From: Antilocapra americana
Taxonomy: Eukaryota; Chordata; Mammalia; Artiodactyla; Antilocapridae
DNA length: 64,000 nucleotides
Direction of reading: 5' to 3'
NCBI GenBank assembly: GCA_007570785.1
Contig: ML660203.1
Coordinates: 10,269,524-10,333,523, forward strand
A program made the translations under genes and the position numbers. How positions within the stretch are numbered: the stretch's first letter is position 1; every line of letters starts with the position of its first letter. Below, piece after piece: positions 1-10,629 of the stretch. The notes under the pieces are model-generated. The model was not told the DNA's origin, searched no databases, and saw only the letters and a list, made by a program, of their open reading frames with translations.

Positions 1-367
1 AATTACAGAAATTAAGGGAAAAAGATACCAAACTTCATATTATAAATTATGGCTCAAATTGTTCCAGATGCCAGTTACTTAACTTCAAATGTTTTGGGAC
101 CATAAATAATTAAACCTTCTTTCTAAAATTGAGGTTTTAGGGCTAAATTTGATAAGTTACCGGGTTTGGGGAAATTCAGCTTTAGTAGATAGTACCAAAA
201 ATCGTTCTTATAAACAATGTATTGTTCAAGTTACTCCACACATACACTCACCAAAACTCGATGTTCTACTTCATTCTGAACATTCTTGTGGGTGTACAAC
301 AGTACTACATTGGTTTCAGTTCCTTTTTGACTAATAACACTGAGCAACTTATTATATATACATTGTC
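1..367. other. Unassigned intronic sequence
   Basis: AT-rich sequence downstream (in gene direction) of the CBFA2T2 exon. No exon, repeat family or RNA gene recognised. Short open frames here have no family resemblance. Confidence 0.4.
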
Positions 368-763
368 TAATAGGATTGTTATGAACTAAATTATATCCCC
401 CTCTCAAATTCCTATGTTGAAGTTCTGACCCCCAGAGTACCTTAGAACATGATTATATTCGGAGACAGGGGCCTTAAAAGTTAAATGAGGTCATGAACCT
501 AGGTCTTAATCCAATATGACTACTGTACTTATAAAGAGGAAGAAGCATCAAGGATACACACACACAAGGAAAGGCTATGAGAGGACAGAGCAAGAAGGCA
601 GCCCTCTTCAATACAGAGAGAGAGCCTATGAAGAAACCAGTTTACTGACATCTTAATCTTAGACATCTAACCTCCTGACCTGTGAAAAAATAAGTTTCTG
701 TTGTTTAAATCACCCAGTCTTTGGAATTTTGTTAAAGAAGCCCTGCTAAACTAATAAAACAAT
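368..763 (+). repeat. MaLR-like solitary LTR, degraded
   Basis: Resembles the ERVL-MaLR LTR class. It opens with a block like the usual 'cctatgttgaagt..tgaccc' head, continues with 'ccaatatgac' and 'cttataaagag', and closes with 'tttctgttgtttaaatcaccca' and a terminal 'aactaataaaac'. No internal retroviral region is seen, so this is a solo LTR or fragment. The family is recalled from the general pattern; the subfamily is not resolved. It lies antisense to the host gene. Confidence 0.6.
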
Positions 764-1122
764 AAGTTTCTTTTGTAAGAAAAACCTTACCATGACACTC
801 ATGGAGTAGTTCAATAATTTTATAAAATTTACTTTGAATCCTATGAATCAGTATAAGAATTGAAAATTCATCCTTTTAGAATCAAAGAAATTAAAATAGA
901 CACTTTTAAGTCAAAAATATGAAAACAAAATATTTATACTACTAAATATCCAAGTACCTGAAAGTGTTATGTACTATTCTCTGAGGGAAAAAGAAACAAC
1001 CAAATATATATGTGTATGTTAACAGTCATTAAGAAAATATTGAATAGTATGTATAGAAGATTTAATGACATTCATTTAGATCCAAACATCACTGTGAACT
1101 GCAAACCCAAGTAACTAAGAGG
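764..1122. other. Unassigned intronic sequence beside the exon donor
   Basis: AT-rich sequence between the LTR and the exon donor. No repeat recognised. It is the first part of the intron that follows the CBFA2T2 exon. Confidence 0.4.
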
Positions 1123-1128
1123 TCTCAC
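1123..1128 (-). other. CBFA2T2: Splice donor of CBFA2T2 exon
   Basis: On the minus strand the exon is followed directly by GTGAGA, a near-consensus donor. The exon ends one base into a codon, so the next exon must begin with the last two bases of that codon. Confidence 0.8.
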
Positions 1129-1272
1129 ATGCTGTAGGAGTGAATGACACAGGCCTGGGTCCTCCGGGATTTATTGGTGGAAGGGGTGGCATGGTAGGAG
1201 GTGAGGATCTTGACTGTATCTTCACTTCCACAGGAGATCCAGGCATCGCTGGCACCCTTTTGTCAGCACCAA
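1129..1272 (-). CDS. CBFA2T2: Internal coding exon of CBFA2T2 (MTGR1), N-terminal part
   Basis: 144-bp exon read on the minus strand: two bases finishing a split codon, 47 whole codons, then one base of the next codon. The peptide contains VPAMPGSPVEVKIQ, then a Ser/Pro-rich run (SSPPTMPPLPP) and PRPVSFTPTA. From memory this is the N-terminal region of CBFA2T2/MTGR1; the paralogues RUNX1T1 and CBFA2T3 have MPDSP where this has MPGSP. The protein is a nuclear ETO/MTG-family corepressor that bridges transcription factors to NCoR/SMRT-HDAC complexes. This exon lies upstream of the NHR1 (TAFH) domain and is probably disordered. The Met at exon codon 9 is a possible internal start for shorter isoforms. 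There is no stop or frameshift and both splice sites are good, so it looks functional, not a retrocopy. The other exons lie outside the window. Confidence 0.87.
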
Positions 1273-1300
1273 CTGTAAAGAATAAAAGGAATGGGAGTCA
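1273..1300 (-). other. CBFA2T2: Splice acceptor and pyrimidine tract of CBFA2T2 exon
   Basis: On the minus strand the exon is preceded by CTTTTATTCTTTACAG, a pyrimidine-rich tract ending in CAG. The mariner boundary lies only 76 bp upstream in gene direction, beyond the usual branch-point distance. Confidence 0.8.
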
Positions 1301-1348
1301 GAATTTTCTATAAGATAATAAAAATAGTGACAACAATCTGAAATATTA

Positions 1349-2580
1349 CATTGGTGCAAATTAATTGCCATTTCTGCATTGTTGAAATTTGCAGTGTGAT
1401 AGTGGAATACATTCTTTAATAAATGTGGTTATGTTATACATCATTTTAATGCACGTCTTGTTTTTTTGCTAATGACATCACTTGTGATTTATTTTATACT
1501 TAATTTAGAATAAGAAAATGTTAGACAAAAAGTAAATTCAAGTGATTTTCTTATTTGAGTTCAAAATAGGTCATAAAGTAGCAGAGACAACTCACAACAT
1601 CAACAATACATTGGACCCAGGAACTACTAATGAACACATAGTGCAGTGGTGGATCAAGTTTTGCAAAGGAAACAAAAGCCTTGAAGATGAGGAGTGCAGT
1701 GGCCAGCCATCGGAAGTTGACAATGACAACTGAGAGAAATCAGCGAAGCTGACCCTCTTACAACTACATGAGAAATTGCCCAAGAACTCAACGTCGACCA
1801 TTCTATGGTCATTTGGCATTTGAAGCAAATTGGAAAGGTGAAAAGGCTTGATAAGCAGGTTCCTCAAGAGTTGACTCCAAGTCCAAAAAAATCGTCATTT
1901 TTTGAAGTGCTGTCTTCTCTTATTCCACACAATAACAATGAACATTAACGACTTGTGATGAAAGGTGGATTTTATGACAGCTGGTGATAAGCAGCTCAGT
2001 GGTTGGTCCGAGAAGCTCCAAAGCACTTCTCAAAGCCAAACTTGCACCAAAAAATGTCATGGTCACTGTTTGGTGGTCTGCTGCCCGACTGATCCACTAC
2101 AGCTTTCTGAATCCCAGCCAAATCATTACACCTAAGAAGTATGCTTAGCAAATCGATGAGAAGCACCAAAACCTGCAATGCCTGCAGCCAGCATTGGTCA
2201 ACAGAAAGGGCCCAATTCTTCCCTACAACTTCCGACTGCATGTTGCACAACCAATGCTTCAAAAGTTGAATGAACTGGGATATAAAGTTTTGCCTCATCC
2301 TCCACTGATCTCTTGCCAACCAATTACCACTTCAAGCACTGACAACTTTTTGCAGGGAAAATGCTTTCATAATCAGCAGGAGGCAGACAATGCTTTCGAA
2401 GAGTTAGTCAAATCCCAAAGCACAGATTTTTATGCTACAGGAGTAAACAAACTTATTTCTCTTTGGCAAATATGCGTTGATTACAGTGGTTCCTATTTTG
2501 ATTAATAAAGGTGTGTTTGAGCGTGGTTACAATAATTTCAAATTCAAGTTCTGAATCTCTTAATTACTTTTGTGCTAACC
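1349..2580 (+). mobile_element. Full-length mariner-type DNA transposon, inactive
   Basis: A 1,232-bp element bounded by TA dinucleotides (1347-1348 and 2581-2582). The left end reads ttggtgcaaattaattg and the right end, reverse complemented, reads TTAGCACAAAAGTAATTAAG, giving imperfect inverted repeats of mariner type. The size is close to an intact mariner. It resembles the mariner known from cattle (Mariner1_BT by recollection). It lies antisense to CBFA2T2. Confidence 0.85.
1518..2505 (+). pseudogene. Mariner transposase pseudogene
   Basis: Remnant of a transposase that would be about 345 residues if intact. The first ATG is at 1518 but the sixth codon is a stop (1533-1535). The N-terminal helix-turn-helix part is readable (TTNEHIVQWW, SLEDEECSGQP), and the middle has a CDERWIL segment that would hold the first catalytic Asp, followed at once by a stop. 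In the C-terminal frame (2194-2505) the block before LHVAQ has lost the second catalytic Asp, and the segment after LPHPP is scrambled where the third should be. Frames change several times. It cannot make active transposase. Confidence 0.85.
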
Positions 2581-2639
2581 TAATACCAACATATCTACCT
2601 AGAGGACTGAGAAGTTATGAAGATGATTACTTAGTATAA

Positions 2640-3135
2640 TAGGCTGAATGGTGGTTGCCCAAAATATGTCCACTCTTAATTCCTTGAACTGTGAATATTT
2701 CCTGATTTGGAAAAAAAGGTCCTGGAAGATGTAATTAAGGATCTTGAGGGAAGGAGATTATTCTGGATTATTTGAGTAGTTTCTAAATCCAATATGATGT
2801 CCTTATAAGAGGATGATGTCTTTATAAGAGGAGGGGAAAGACAGACAGAGGGAAGTCTCTGTGAAGCCAGACCTAGGTCCACAGAGAGAATGCTATGTGA
2901 CAATGGAGGCAGAGATTGGAATAGTGCCATCTGCAAGCTAAGGAATGCCAAGAATTGTCAGTAACTACCTGAAATTAGAAGAAGGGGATAAAAAAGATTC
3001 TTTCTATGAGGCCAAGAACAAATCAACCCTGTTGATACCTTGATTTTGGACATCTGTTCTCTTGAGCTGTGAGAAAATAGTGTTTTAAGTCACTCAGTTT
3101 GTGGTACTTGGTTATGGCAATCCCAGGAATCCAAG
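2640..3135 (+). repeat. LTR-like repeat of the MaLR-related class
   Basis: Shares with 368-763 the general LTR layout: an 'aatccaatatgatgtccttataagagg' block in two adjacent imperfect copies (2790-2840), an 'accttgattttggacatctg' block and a terminal 'gtcactcagtttgtggtacttggttatggca' block. The tandem copy of the 'gatgtcyttataagagg' unit is an internal duplication. Subfamily unresolved; no internal viral genes. Confidence 0.55.
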
Positions 3136-4740
3136 ACAAGGCAGCAAGGTCAAGGGATTATGTGACACAAGGGTTAACAGTGAGAACAGTGGCTGGAAAA
3201 GAAAGAAACCAGTTTATGAATTCAGTTTATCTCAACTGCATTCTTTCTTGACTTATAAATTAATCAAAGTAGTGAGGGGTGGGTAGCTAATGTGGGACTA
3301 TCCAGACAAGTGAACATCAACTGCATGGCATGGAAACAGAATCACAGTTGGCTGTATATAAATTACTATGGATGATGAAATACATGTTTACATATATCAA
3401 CTATTCTAAGTAAGAAAAAAGAGTGGAGACAACATCTCTGATACTAGGCATGTCATTTATGATGAGTGTCCAAAAAAATAAAAGTAGAGGTGACCCTAAA
3501 CACAGGCTACTTCATCCACAAGGAAAATTTATAGTTGTTTGACAATACTCGATGGCAACAAATCCCAGAAAATCAGATTGGGTAGGTTAAACTTGACATT
3601 AGAATTAGGTCTGAGCTAATATGAATAGGACTTCAAGAGTTATGTTCTAATACCTTCAGAGAGTTATTTTTCCCATTAAAGGAAACTTGTTACCTACTTG
3701 GTTAAAAATAGGGTCAGGGCTACCATAATAACCTTTAAGTTGAGCTATGTTCCTCTCAGCAAATCCAAGCTTTTCACTTAAGTACCATACACTTATTCTC
3801 CAATAACTGCTAAATTCAAAGTGCAAGAAACAGAGTAATGACAATGTTACATCAAAGTTTTCCTTCACTGAGATCATAGTTATAAACACAATACATCTAA
3901 AAGCATTCATGACATTGGCAAAAAGGCAAACCTTTGTACACTGAAGGGCACTTTCTCATGAGGAAAATATCCCCCAAAAGAATTTTTCTACTTTAGTTTT
4001 GCAGTGGCCACATTTGGGGGAGAGAGAAAATGAATACGTAAAGTCAATCAGGGTAGTAATCCCAAGTTACAAATCCCCTGACAAAAATGTGCAGCTCTTT
4101 GAGAGCCATGTGGGCAACATTCTGCCAGCCCTCCCATCTCTCTGTCGGGGACATTTTCACTATAAAACTGATGGTAGCCCTGTCTGATTACTGGACTAAT
4201 TAGCTATCACGTTTGCCTTTTTCTTCTTAACAGTGTTTTCTCAATGCCCTTCAGAGTGCAGTTGACATGCTTCCAGCTCTTCCATCTGGGCCCTGCTTGC
4301 TGGAGGGTGAAGGGGGAAAAGAAGCAAGGGGCTGACAGTTGTCTCGCACTGCTGTGTGTTGTGTACAATGTGCAACAACCTAGAGAGAGCCTTTCTTCAG
4401 ACCACCTGCCTTTACAGCAAGGGCGCCAAAGGCCCGAGGAGGGCTTAGCAGTGAGATGTGTTTTAGCACTAAGCACTTGACAGGATGAAAAACTCAGAGC
4501 TGCCCAACTGCAGAACACTGAATCATATACCAAGAGAAAACTTAGAAAACGGGCAAAACCCAAACTCCAGAGTACCGTTTACAGGTTAAAACTACCTGTC
4601 CTTTATTCATATCACTACTCACAAACCTGCAACACTGGTGATATGCCTCAGGTTTCAAGGAACAACACTGTCTAGTAGGAAAAGTATGGATACAGAGATG
4701 GAAAGGTTTGGTGTGAACTGTCATTCTAGCAGCCTGCATG
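3136..4740. other. Unassigned intronic sequence
   Basis: No repeat family recognised over about 1.6 kb. The part at 4130-4500 is less AT-rich than its surroundings and could be conserved non-coding sequence, but open frames there (both strands) show no family resemblance. Confidence 0.35.
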
Positions 4741-4825
4741 AATTTTATTAAATCAATTCACTTTTCTGGGCCTCATTCTGTTGTAAGGAGATAATGCTAA
4801 TGCTGCATATAAAGAAGGTAACTTT
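4740..4825 (+). repeat. Possible MIR SINE fragment
   Basis: The block 'tcacttttctgggcctcattctgtt' followed by 'aaggagataatgctaatgc' resembles the conserved 'cctcagtttcctcatctgtaaaatggggataat' core of MIR. Strongly diverged. Confidence 0.4.
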
Positions 4826-5812
4826 AAGAAAGAATACTAATGATGATTAGAAAACATGAAGACTAGTGCCTGATTTTATCACTTAACTCGCCTTGTGATG
4901 ATGTCCAACATTGACATTTGTTCCCCACAAAAATGAGTATACGATCAACAGTCCATGCGACCTCAGTGATATTGTATGGAAAAAATCTAAGAATTAACAG
5001 TTGCAAAAGTACCAAGTATAATTTAAGATGATATTGTGTTGGAAGCTGGGCAGCAAGACTGCACCTGATAACATGAGAGCTCTGTCCTGGTTCATAATCT
5101 GATAAATCCAGCAGTTGTTCAGATGGTGGATAAGGAGTCCATTCCAAAGTAGGCATTTTAACCCTCTGCTTGGTGGCCAATCACTTTTAGAGTGACATCA
5201 TTTTTGAATTTTTTTTTAAACTGATGTTTTATAAAACATCTAGCTGGATCCTTTGAAAGAATCAACCATATTTTGAGTTCTTTTCAATTCCAGAGAACCT
5301 TAAAGTTCGAACAGAAGAAATTCTATTTTCTTAAGTGTGACTTGAATCCAGAAATATCACTGCCTGAACCATTAAAGAGACTAAATATTCAGTCCTAGAA
5401 AATTAAATTAACCCTTAGTTTTATCAGAAAGGTTCAACTAGATTTTAAACACAGATTCTAAGGTTCAACGTAATTATTCAGTCACTCTGTGAGTTTGTGC
5501 TTTGATTATTTAAAATATCTGGATATATTGGAAATGTGATCACATGAATTTGCAAAATCACTGATGCTTCACCACCTAACAACATAAAGCCAAACAACTT
5601 GAGCTAAAGAAGAAGGACAAACACGGGAAAATATGTCTGGGTAATGACTTTACCCCTCCATTGTGAAAGATGTTAAGGAAGTCACGAAAACAGAAAACTG
5701 ACAAAAAAGAACAAATAATAAACAGTTCTCTGTGTGAGGGTACTGTGATATTCTTCCCCCCACATAAGAAGTTGAAGAATCAAAAATGAGACTAAAGCAA
5801 AAATAAATAAAT
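4826..5812. other. Unassigned intronic sequence
   Basis: AT-rich, no repeat family or exon recognised. It ends at the 5'-truncated start of a BovB copy. Confidence 0.35.
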
Positions 5813-7667
5813 AGCTGTGAAAAGAAGAGAAGCGAAAAGCAAAGGAGAAAAGGAAAGATATTCCCATCTGAATGCAGAATTCCAAAGAATAGCAAGGAGA
5901 GATAAGAAAGCCTTCCTTAGCGATCAATGCAAAGAAATAGAGGAAAACAACAGAATGGCAAAGACTAGAGATCTCTTCAAGAAAATTAGAGATACCAAGG
6001 GAACATTTCATGGCAAGATAGGCTCGATAAAGGACAGAAATGGTATGGACCTAACAGAAGCAGAAGACATTAAGAAGAGGTGGCAAGAATACACAGAAGA
6101 AATGTACAAAAAAGATCTTCACGACGGTGTGATCACTCACTCTCAGCTAGAGCCAGACATCCTGGAAGGTGAAGTCAAGTGGGCCTTAGAAAGCCTCACT
6201 ACAAACAGAGCTAGTGGAGGTGATGAAATTCCAGTTGAGCTATTTCAAATCCTAAAAGATGATGCTGTGAAAGTGCTACACTCAATATGCCAGCAAATTT
6301 GGAAAACTCAGCAATGGCCACAGGACTGGAAAAGGTCAGTTTACATTCCTATCCCAAAGAAAGGCAATGCCAAAGAATGCTCAAACTACCACACAATTGC
6401 ACTCATTTCACAGGCTAGTAAAGTAATGCTCAAAATTCTCCAAGCCAGGCTTCAGCAATACATGAACCGTGAACTTCCAGATCTTCAAGCTGATTATAGA
6501 AAAGGCAGAGGAACCAGAGATCAAATTGCCAACATCCACTGGATTATCTATCAAAAAAGCAACAGAGTTCCAGAAAAACATCTACTTCTGCTTTATTGAC
6601 TATGCCAAAGCCTTTGATTGTGTGGATCACAACAAACTGTGGAAAATTCTGAAAGAGATGGGAATACCAGATTACCTGACCCGTCTCTTGAGAAACCTGT
6701 ATGCAGGTCAGGAAGCAACAGTTAGAACTGGACATGGAACGACAGACTGGTTCCAAATAGGAAAAAGAGTATATCAAGGCTGTATATTGTCACCCTGCTT
6801 ATTTAACTTGTATGCAGAGTACATCATGAGAAACACTGTGCTGGATGAAGCACAAGCTGGAATCAAGTTTGTTGGGAGAAATATCAATAACCTCAGATAT
6901 GCAGACGACACCACCCTTATGGCAGAAAGTGAAGAGGAACTAAAAAGCCTCTTGCTGAAAGTGAAAGAGGAGAGTGAAAAAGTTGGCTTAAGGCTCAACA
7001 TTAAGAAAACTAAGATCATGGCATCTGGTCCCATCACTTCATGGGAAATAGATGGGGAAAAGTGTCAGACTTTATTTTTGGGGGCTCCAGAATCACTGCA
7101 GATGGTGATTGCTGCCATGAAATCAAAAGACGCTTATTCCTTGGCAGGAAAGTTATGGCCAACCTGGACAGCATATGGAAAAGCAGAAACATTACTTTGC
7201 CAATAAAGGTCTGTCTAGTCAAGGCTATGGTTTTTCCAGTAGTCATGTATGGATGTGAGAGGTGGACAGTGAAAAAGGCTGAGCGCTGAAGAATGGATGC
7301 TTTTGAACTGTGATGTTGGAGAAGACTCTTGAGAGTCCCTTGGACTGCAAGGAGACCCAACCAGTCCATCCTAAAGGAGATCAGTCCTGGGTGTTCATTG
7401 GAAGGACTGATGTTGAAGCTGAAACTCCAGTACTTTGGCCACCTCATGCGAAGAGTTGACTCACTGGAAAAGACCCTGATGCTGGGAAGGATTGGGGGCA
7501 GGAGGAGAAGGGGACAACAGAGGATGAGATGGCTGGATGGCATCACCGACTCGATGGCCATGGGTTTGGGTGGACTCCGGGAGTTGGTGATGGACAGGGA
7601 GGCCTGGCGTGCTGCGGTTCATGAGGTCTCAGAGTCGGGCACGACTGAGCTACTGACCTGAACTGAG
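5813..7667 (+). mobile_element. BovB (RTE) retrotransposon, 5'-truncated
   Basis: About 1.85 kb covering the reverse transcriptase and C-terminal region of BovB plus its short 3' end ('cctgaactgag'). The N-terminal apurinic endonuclease region is absent, as in most BovB copies, because reverse transcription stops early. It is the most complete uninterrupted BovB in the window and antisense to CBFA2T2. No clear target-site duplication was found. Confidence 0.93.
5817..7661 (+). pseudogene. BovB reverse transcriptase, broken
   Basis: Readable in three frames: 5817 to about 6555, about 6555-7060, and about 7062-7661. The first part covers the linker and the start of the RT domain (IPIPKKGNAKECSNY). 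The second has motif A (FIDYAKAFD) and the catalytic YADD box within LRYADDTT near 6892-6915. The third holds the C-terminal region ([26 protein letters not shown]). One frameshift lies in the A-run near 6553-6558, one near 7062, and two in-frame TGA stops fall at 7287-7289 and 7311-7313. Catalytic motifs persist but the chain is interrupted. Confidence 0.9.
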
Positions 7668-8195
7668 TGCTAAACACAAACACAAACATCCTGTGTAACT
7701 AAGTCCTAATTGAGAAGAATCTTGTATGACAAACGGCCCATAAATGAGGGTATTTACAAGTCATTATCAACTGCTTTTCCATTAGTTTTTTTTTTATTAC
7801 AGTTTTAAAAAAATTACTTTTGAGGTTGACAAAGGAGTAATAAATTCAAGAAGTATAAATAAGAGAGAAGACAAATGCAACTATATGAGGCGAAGGAGTG
7901 TCCACATACAACTGGAAAGAGGTGGAAATCCCAGAGCTGCAAAGGGGAACGAAATTTAGGTGAAAGAAGGTGAGCTTGATGTGAAGGATGCTCTATCACT
8001 TACTTGCTGTGTGACAATGGTTTCCAGGACATGTTCCCTACCAGTAACCCTGTTAATGATTTTACTTGGCCATTGAGATGTTTATCTACACTAAGTTCTG
8101 GAGAGAAGAAGATACGGTCAAGTGCTCCTCATTATCATCTCTGAGAAAAATAAGCTGAATATAGATCTTACTATACTATAGTTATACTTTCATAC
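7668..8195. other. Unassigned intronic sequence between two BovB copies
   Basis: Includes a T-run and A-run at 7786-7816. Otherwise no recognisable element. Confidence 0.35.
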
Positions 8196-8607
8196 TATAA
8201 AGAAAGCTGAGCATTGAAGAATTGATGCTTTTGAATTGTGGTGTTGGGAGAAGACTCTTGAGAGTCCCTTGGACTGCAAGGAGATCCAACCAGTCCGTTC
8301 GAAAGGAAATCAGTCCTGAATATTCATTGGAAGGACTGATGCTGAAGCTGAATCTCCAATACTTTGGCCACCTGATGCGAAGAGCTGACTCATTCGAAAA
8401 GACCCTGATGCTAGGAATGACTGAAGGCGGGAGAAGGGGACGACAGAGGATGAGATGGTTGGATACCATCACCAACTCAGGACATGAGTTTGAGTAAACT
8501 CATGACATTGGTGATGGACAGGGAGGCTGGGCATGATGCAGTCCATGGAGTCGCAAAGAGCTGGACATGACTGAGTGACTGAACTGAACTGAACTGATAG
8601 ATTTTTC
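8196..8607 (+). mobile_element. BovB 3' fragment
   Basis: Corresponds to the last ~400 bp of BovB: the 'gatgcttttgaa' block, VPWTARRSNQ-coding segment, LMRRADSFEKT segment, and the repeated 'gaactgaactgaactga' tail at 8580-8598. It keeps a 91-codon open frame (8222-8497) by chance. Strongly 5'-truncated. Confidence 0.9.
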
Positions 8608-8929
8608 AGATGAATAGCACAGGAATACTGATCATTTCCAACAGGGTGAACCAAGGAAGTCATTACCAGTTCTTTAGAACAAATCAGACTCCTAACTAAG
8701 TTAACAACTGTCATAGTTTAAACAGAACTATTTGGGGTGGTGGGCGGGCAGAGGTTAGGTAGATAATTTTCTTTTTTGTATGTATAAGCATATATTTATA
8801 TGGTTCAAAAATTAATATATGCTATAAAAAGAAATACTGCCTGCTCCTGTCCCTATATACCCTACACCTCACCCAAAACCACTTAAATCTGTTTCTTGTA
8901 TATCCACCCATTCTTTCTCTCTATAAATG

Positions 8930-9105
8930 AGGTGATCCCCAAACATAACAGTCTAACCTAATGAGTACGATCTGTAGTTAACTGCTTGCAGACATATGAA
9001 TAGATGAGCACAAGTAAGAACAGAACCTCCTGTCTCATAGATTTATAAGCCACTAAGTTTTAGCATGGTTTGTTGTAGCAATAAACCAATAGGCAACTGA
9101 TTTAT
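8930..9105 (+). repeat. Possible LTR 3' remnant
   Basis: The end 'ataagccactaagttttagcatggtttgttgtagcaata' resembles the terminal portion of MaLR-like LTRs. Short and diverged. Confidence 0.4.
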
Positions 9106-9199
9106 ACCACATACAAACTGTATTGCTCCTTGTTTTTTTTTGTTTTGTTTTATAATTTAACAGTATGTCCTGAAAGTCCTAATTCCACAACTCTTTTTT

Positions 9200-9535
9200 T
9201 TAAATAAACAAATGAATGATGGGTGGGGGAGGGATAAACTAGGAAATTGGGATCGACATATACACACTACTATATATAAATATATATAGTATATTTAAAT
9301 ATTTATAGTATATAGTAAATACATATAGCATAGTATAAATACTGTATAGCTAATAAGAACCTACTACACACAGCACAAGGAACTCTACTCAATACTCTGT
9401 AATGACCTATATGGGAACAGAATCTAAAAAAGACTGTATGTAAGTATAGTTATAACTGATTCACTTTGCTGTAAAAGAGAAACACAACACTGTGAGTCAA
9501 CTATACTCTAATAAAAATTTTTTAGACTAAGAATC
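9200..9535 (+). mobile_element. L1 3' UTR fragment with expanded AT tract
   Basis: Typical ruminant L1 3' end: 'ggtgggggagggataaac', 'aacctactacacacagcac', 'ctctactcaatactctgtaat', 'gattcactttgctgtaaaag', ending 'ctatactctaataaaaatttttt'. An AT-rich stretch (9268-9345) of TATA-like units is expanded compared with the related copies at 11731 and 14125. Possible degraded duplication: 'aattccacaactc' on the left and 'aattcacgacagt' on the right. Confidence 0.8.
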
Positions 9536-9640
9536 AATTCACGACAGTTCATTGTGGGAGCGTACCACAGTTTATTCAAACAATTCTCTACTGATATATA
9601 ACCGAACTATTTGTAATCATTTGTAGCTGAATTTTGAGGT

Positions 9641-10440
9641 ACTCTAGTTTCCATAATACCAGCTGCCCTGTATTTGCAACATTCTGGGAAAGAGAGAAAG
9701 AAGACAGGACGTTGAGTTACAGGAAAGACAGATATACTTAAATGTGTACAAAATACTAAGAAAATAAAGAAGTAGATGCATTACTTAACTCATGAAGGCC
9801 AGGGAAGTCTTTATAGACCATTAAGTAGTTTACTGGGAAGGCTACATGGGCTGTCCAGGCAGCATATCTGGACAAAAAGCATGAAGTGTACAGTTTGAAT
9901 GCTGCCCCAAAAGTCAGTATCAGGCCAAAGAAAAGATCAGGAAAAAGATTTTCTTGACCACAATTTCTCTTTAACAATTGTCAAACATAGATAAATGTTC
10001 TAAATGTGTTAACTATCAGGTAAGAAGCATTTCCAAAACTGACTATTTTAATCTTTTAAAGATCATGGAAAGAACTTCAAAACTACTGTTGCACTTATAG
10101 GCTTATAAGGCTTAAGGATAAGCATTTCCCGTTCTTGTAGCTCTGCCACAAACCTGACAACGCATTCAACTTTCTAACAACACGCAGGCTTCATATGCAG
10201 CGATAGCCAGGAATGATTGTTTACAATGAGAGACAATTTATTATTCAACAAAAACAGAGGCATAAGTATTCAGGTAAAGAAACTACCAGAAAGTATTTTA
10301 CAAGAGACTTTGAAAACAGAACCCAACTGAAACAAAATAAATGCTTTATCATATACTAATGATAGGGATTGAAAAAAAAAGATGTTTCCATTCCATATTC
10401 ATAAATACATTGAAAAATTAATTTAATACATTTCTACAGT
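9641..10440. other. Unassigned intronic sequence
   Basis: No exon or repeat family recognised over 800 bp. Confidence 0.35.
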
Positions 10441-10629
10441 CAGGGATCAGCAAACTTGTTCTGTAAAGGGCAAGACAGTAAATATCTTGGGCATTTTCGG
10501 CCATATGGTCTCTGTCACAACTATTCAACTCTGTTGTGGTGGCACAGTAGACATACAAAGAACCGGGCTGTGTTCCAATAAAACTTTATTTGCAAAACCA
10601 GGTAGTGGGCCACAGTTTACTGATCTCTA
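10441..10629 (-). repeat. MER5A-type hAT-Charlie MITE
   Basis: Contains 'cagggatcagcaaact' at the left, 'ctgtaaagggcaagacagtaaatat', 'ccatatggtctctgtcacaac' and 'ccaataaaactttatttgcaaaa' in reversed order relative to the family. The right end 'gggccacagtttactgatctct' gives the matching inverted terminal part. About 189 bp, the normal size for this non-autonomous element. Confidence 0.8.

Larger units (their letters stand above)
8745..9640 (-). mobile_element. Old L1 3' region, split by later insertions
   Basis: Minus-strand L1 remnants at about 8760-8930, 9110-9195 and 9545-9640 read as one older element: 'ctgtattgctccttg', 'ttaacagtatgtcctgaaag' and 'gtaccacagtttattcaaac' are in the order expected for an old mammalian L1 3' end. 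Two insertions interrupt it: an LTR-like piece (8930-9105) and a younger L1 3' end (9200-9535). Confidence 0.55.

Noticed and set aside
4207..4563. 118-codon reversed open frame as a gene
   Set aside because: No domain resemblance, overlaps another frame on the opposite strand, no splice or promoter signs.
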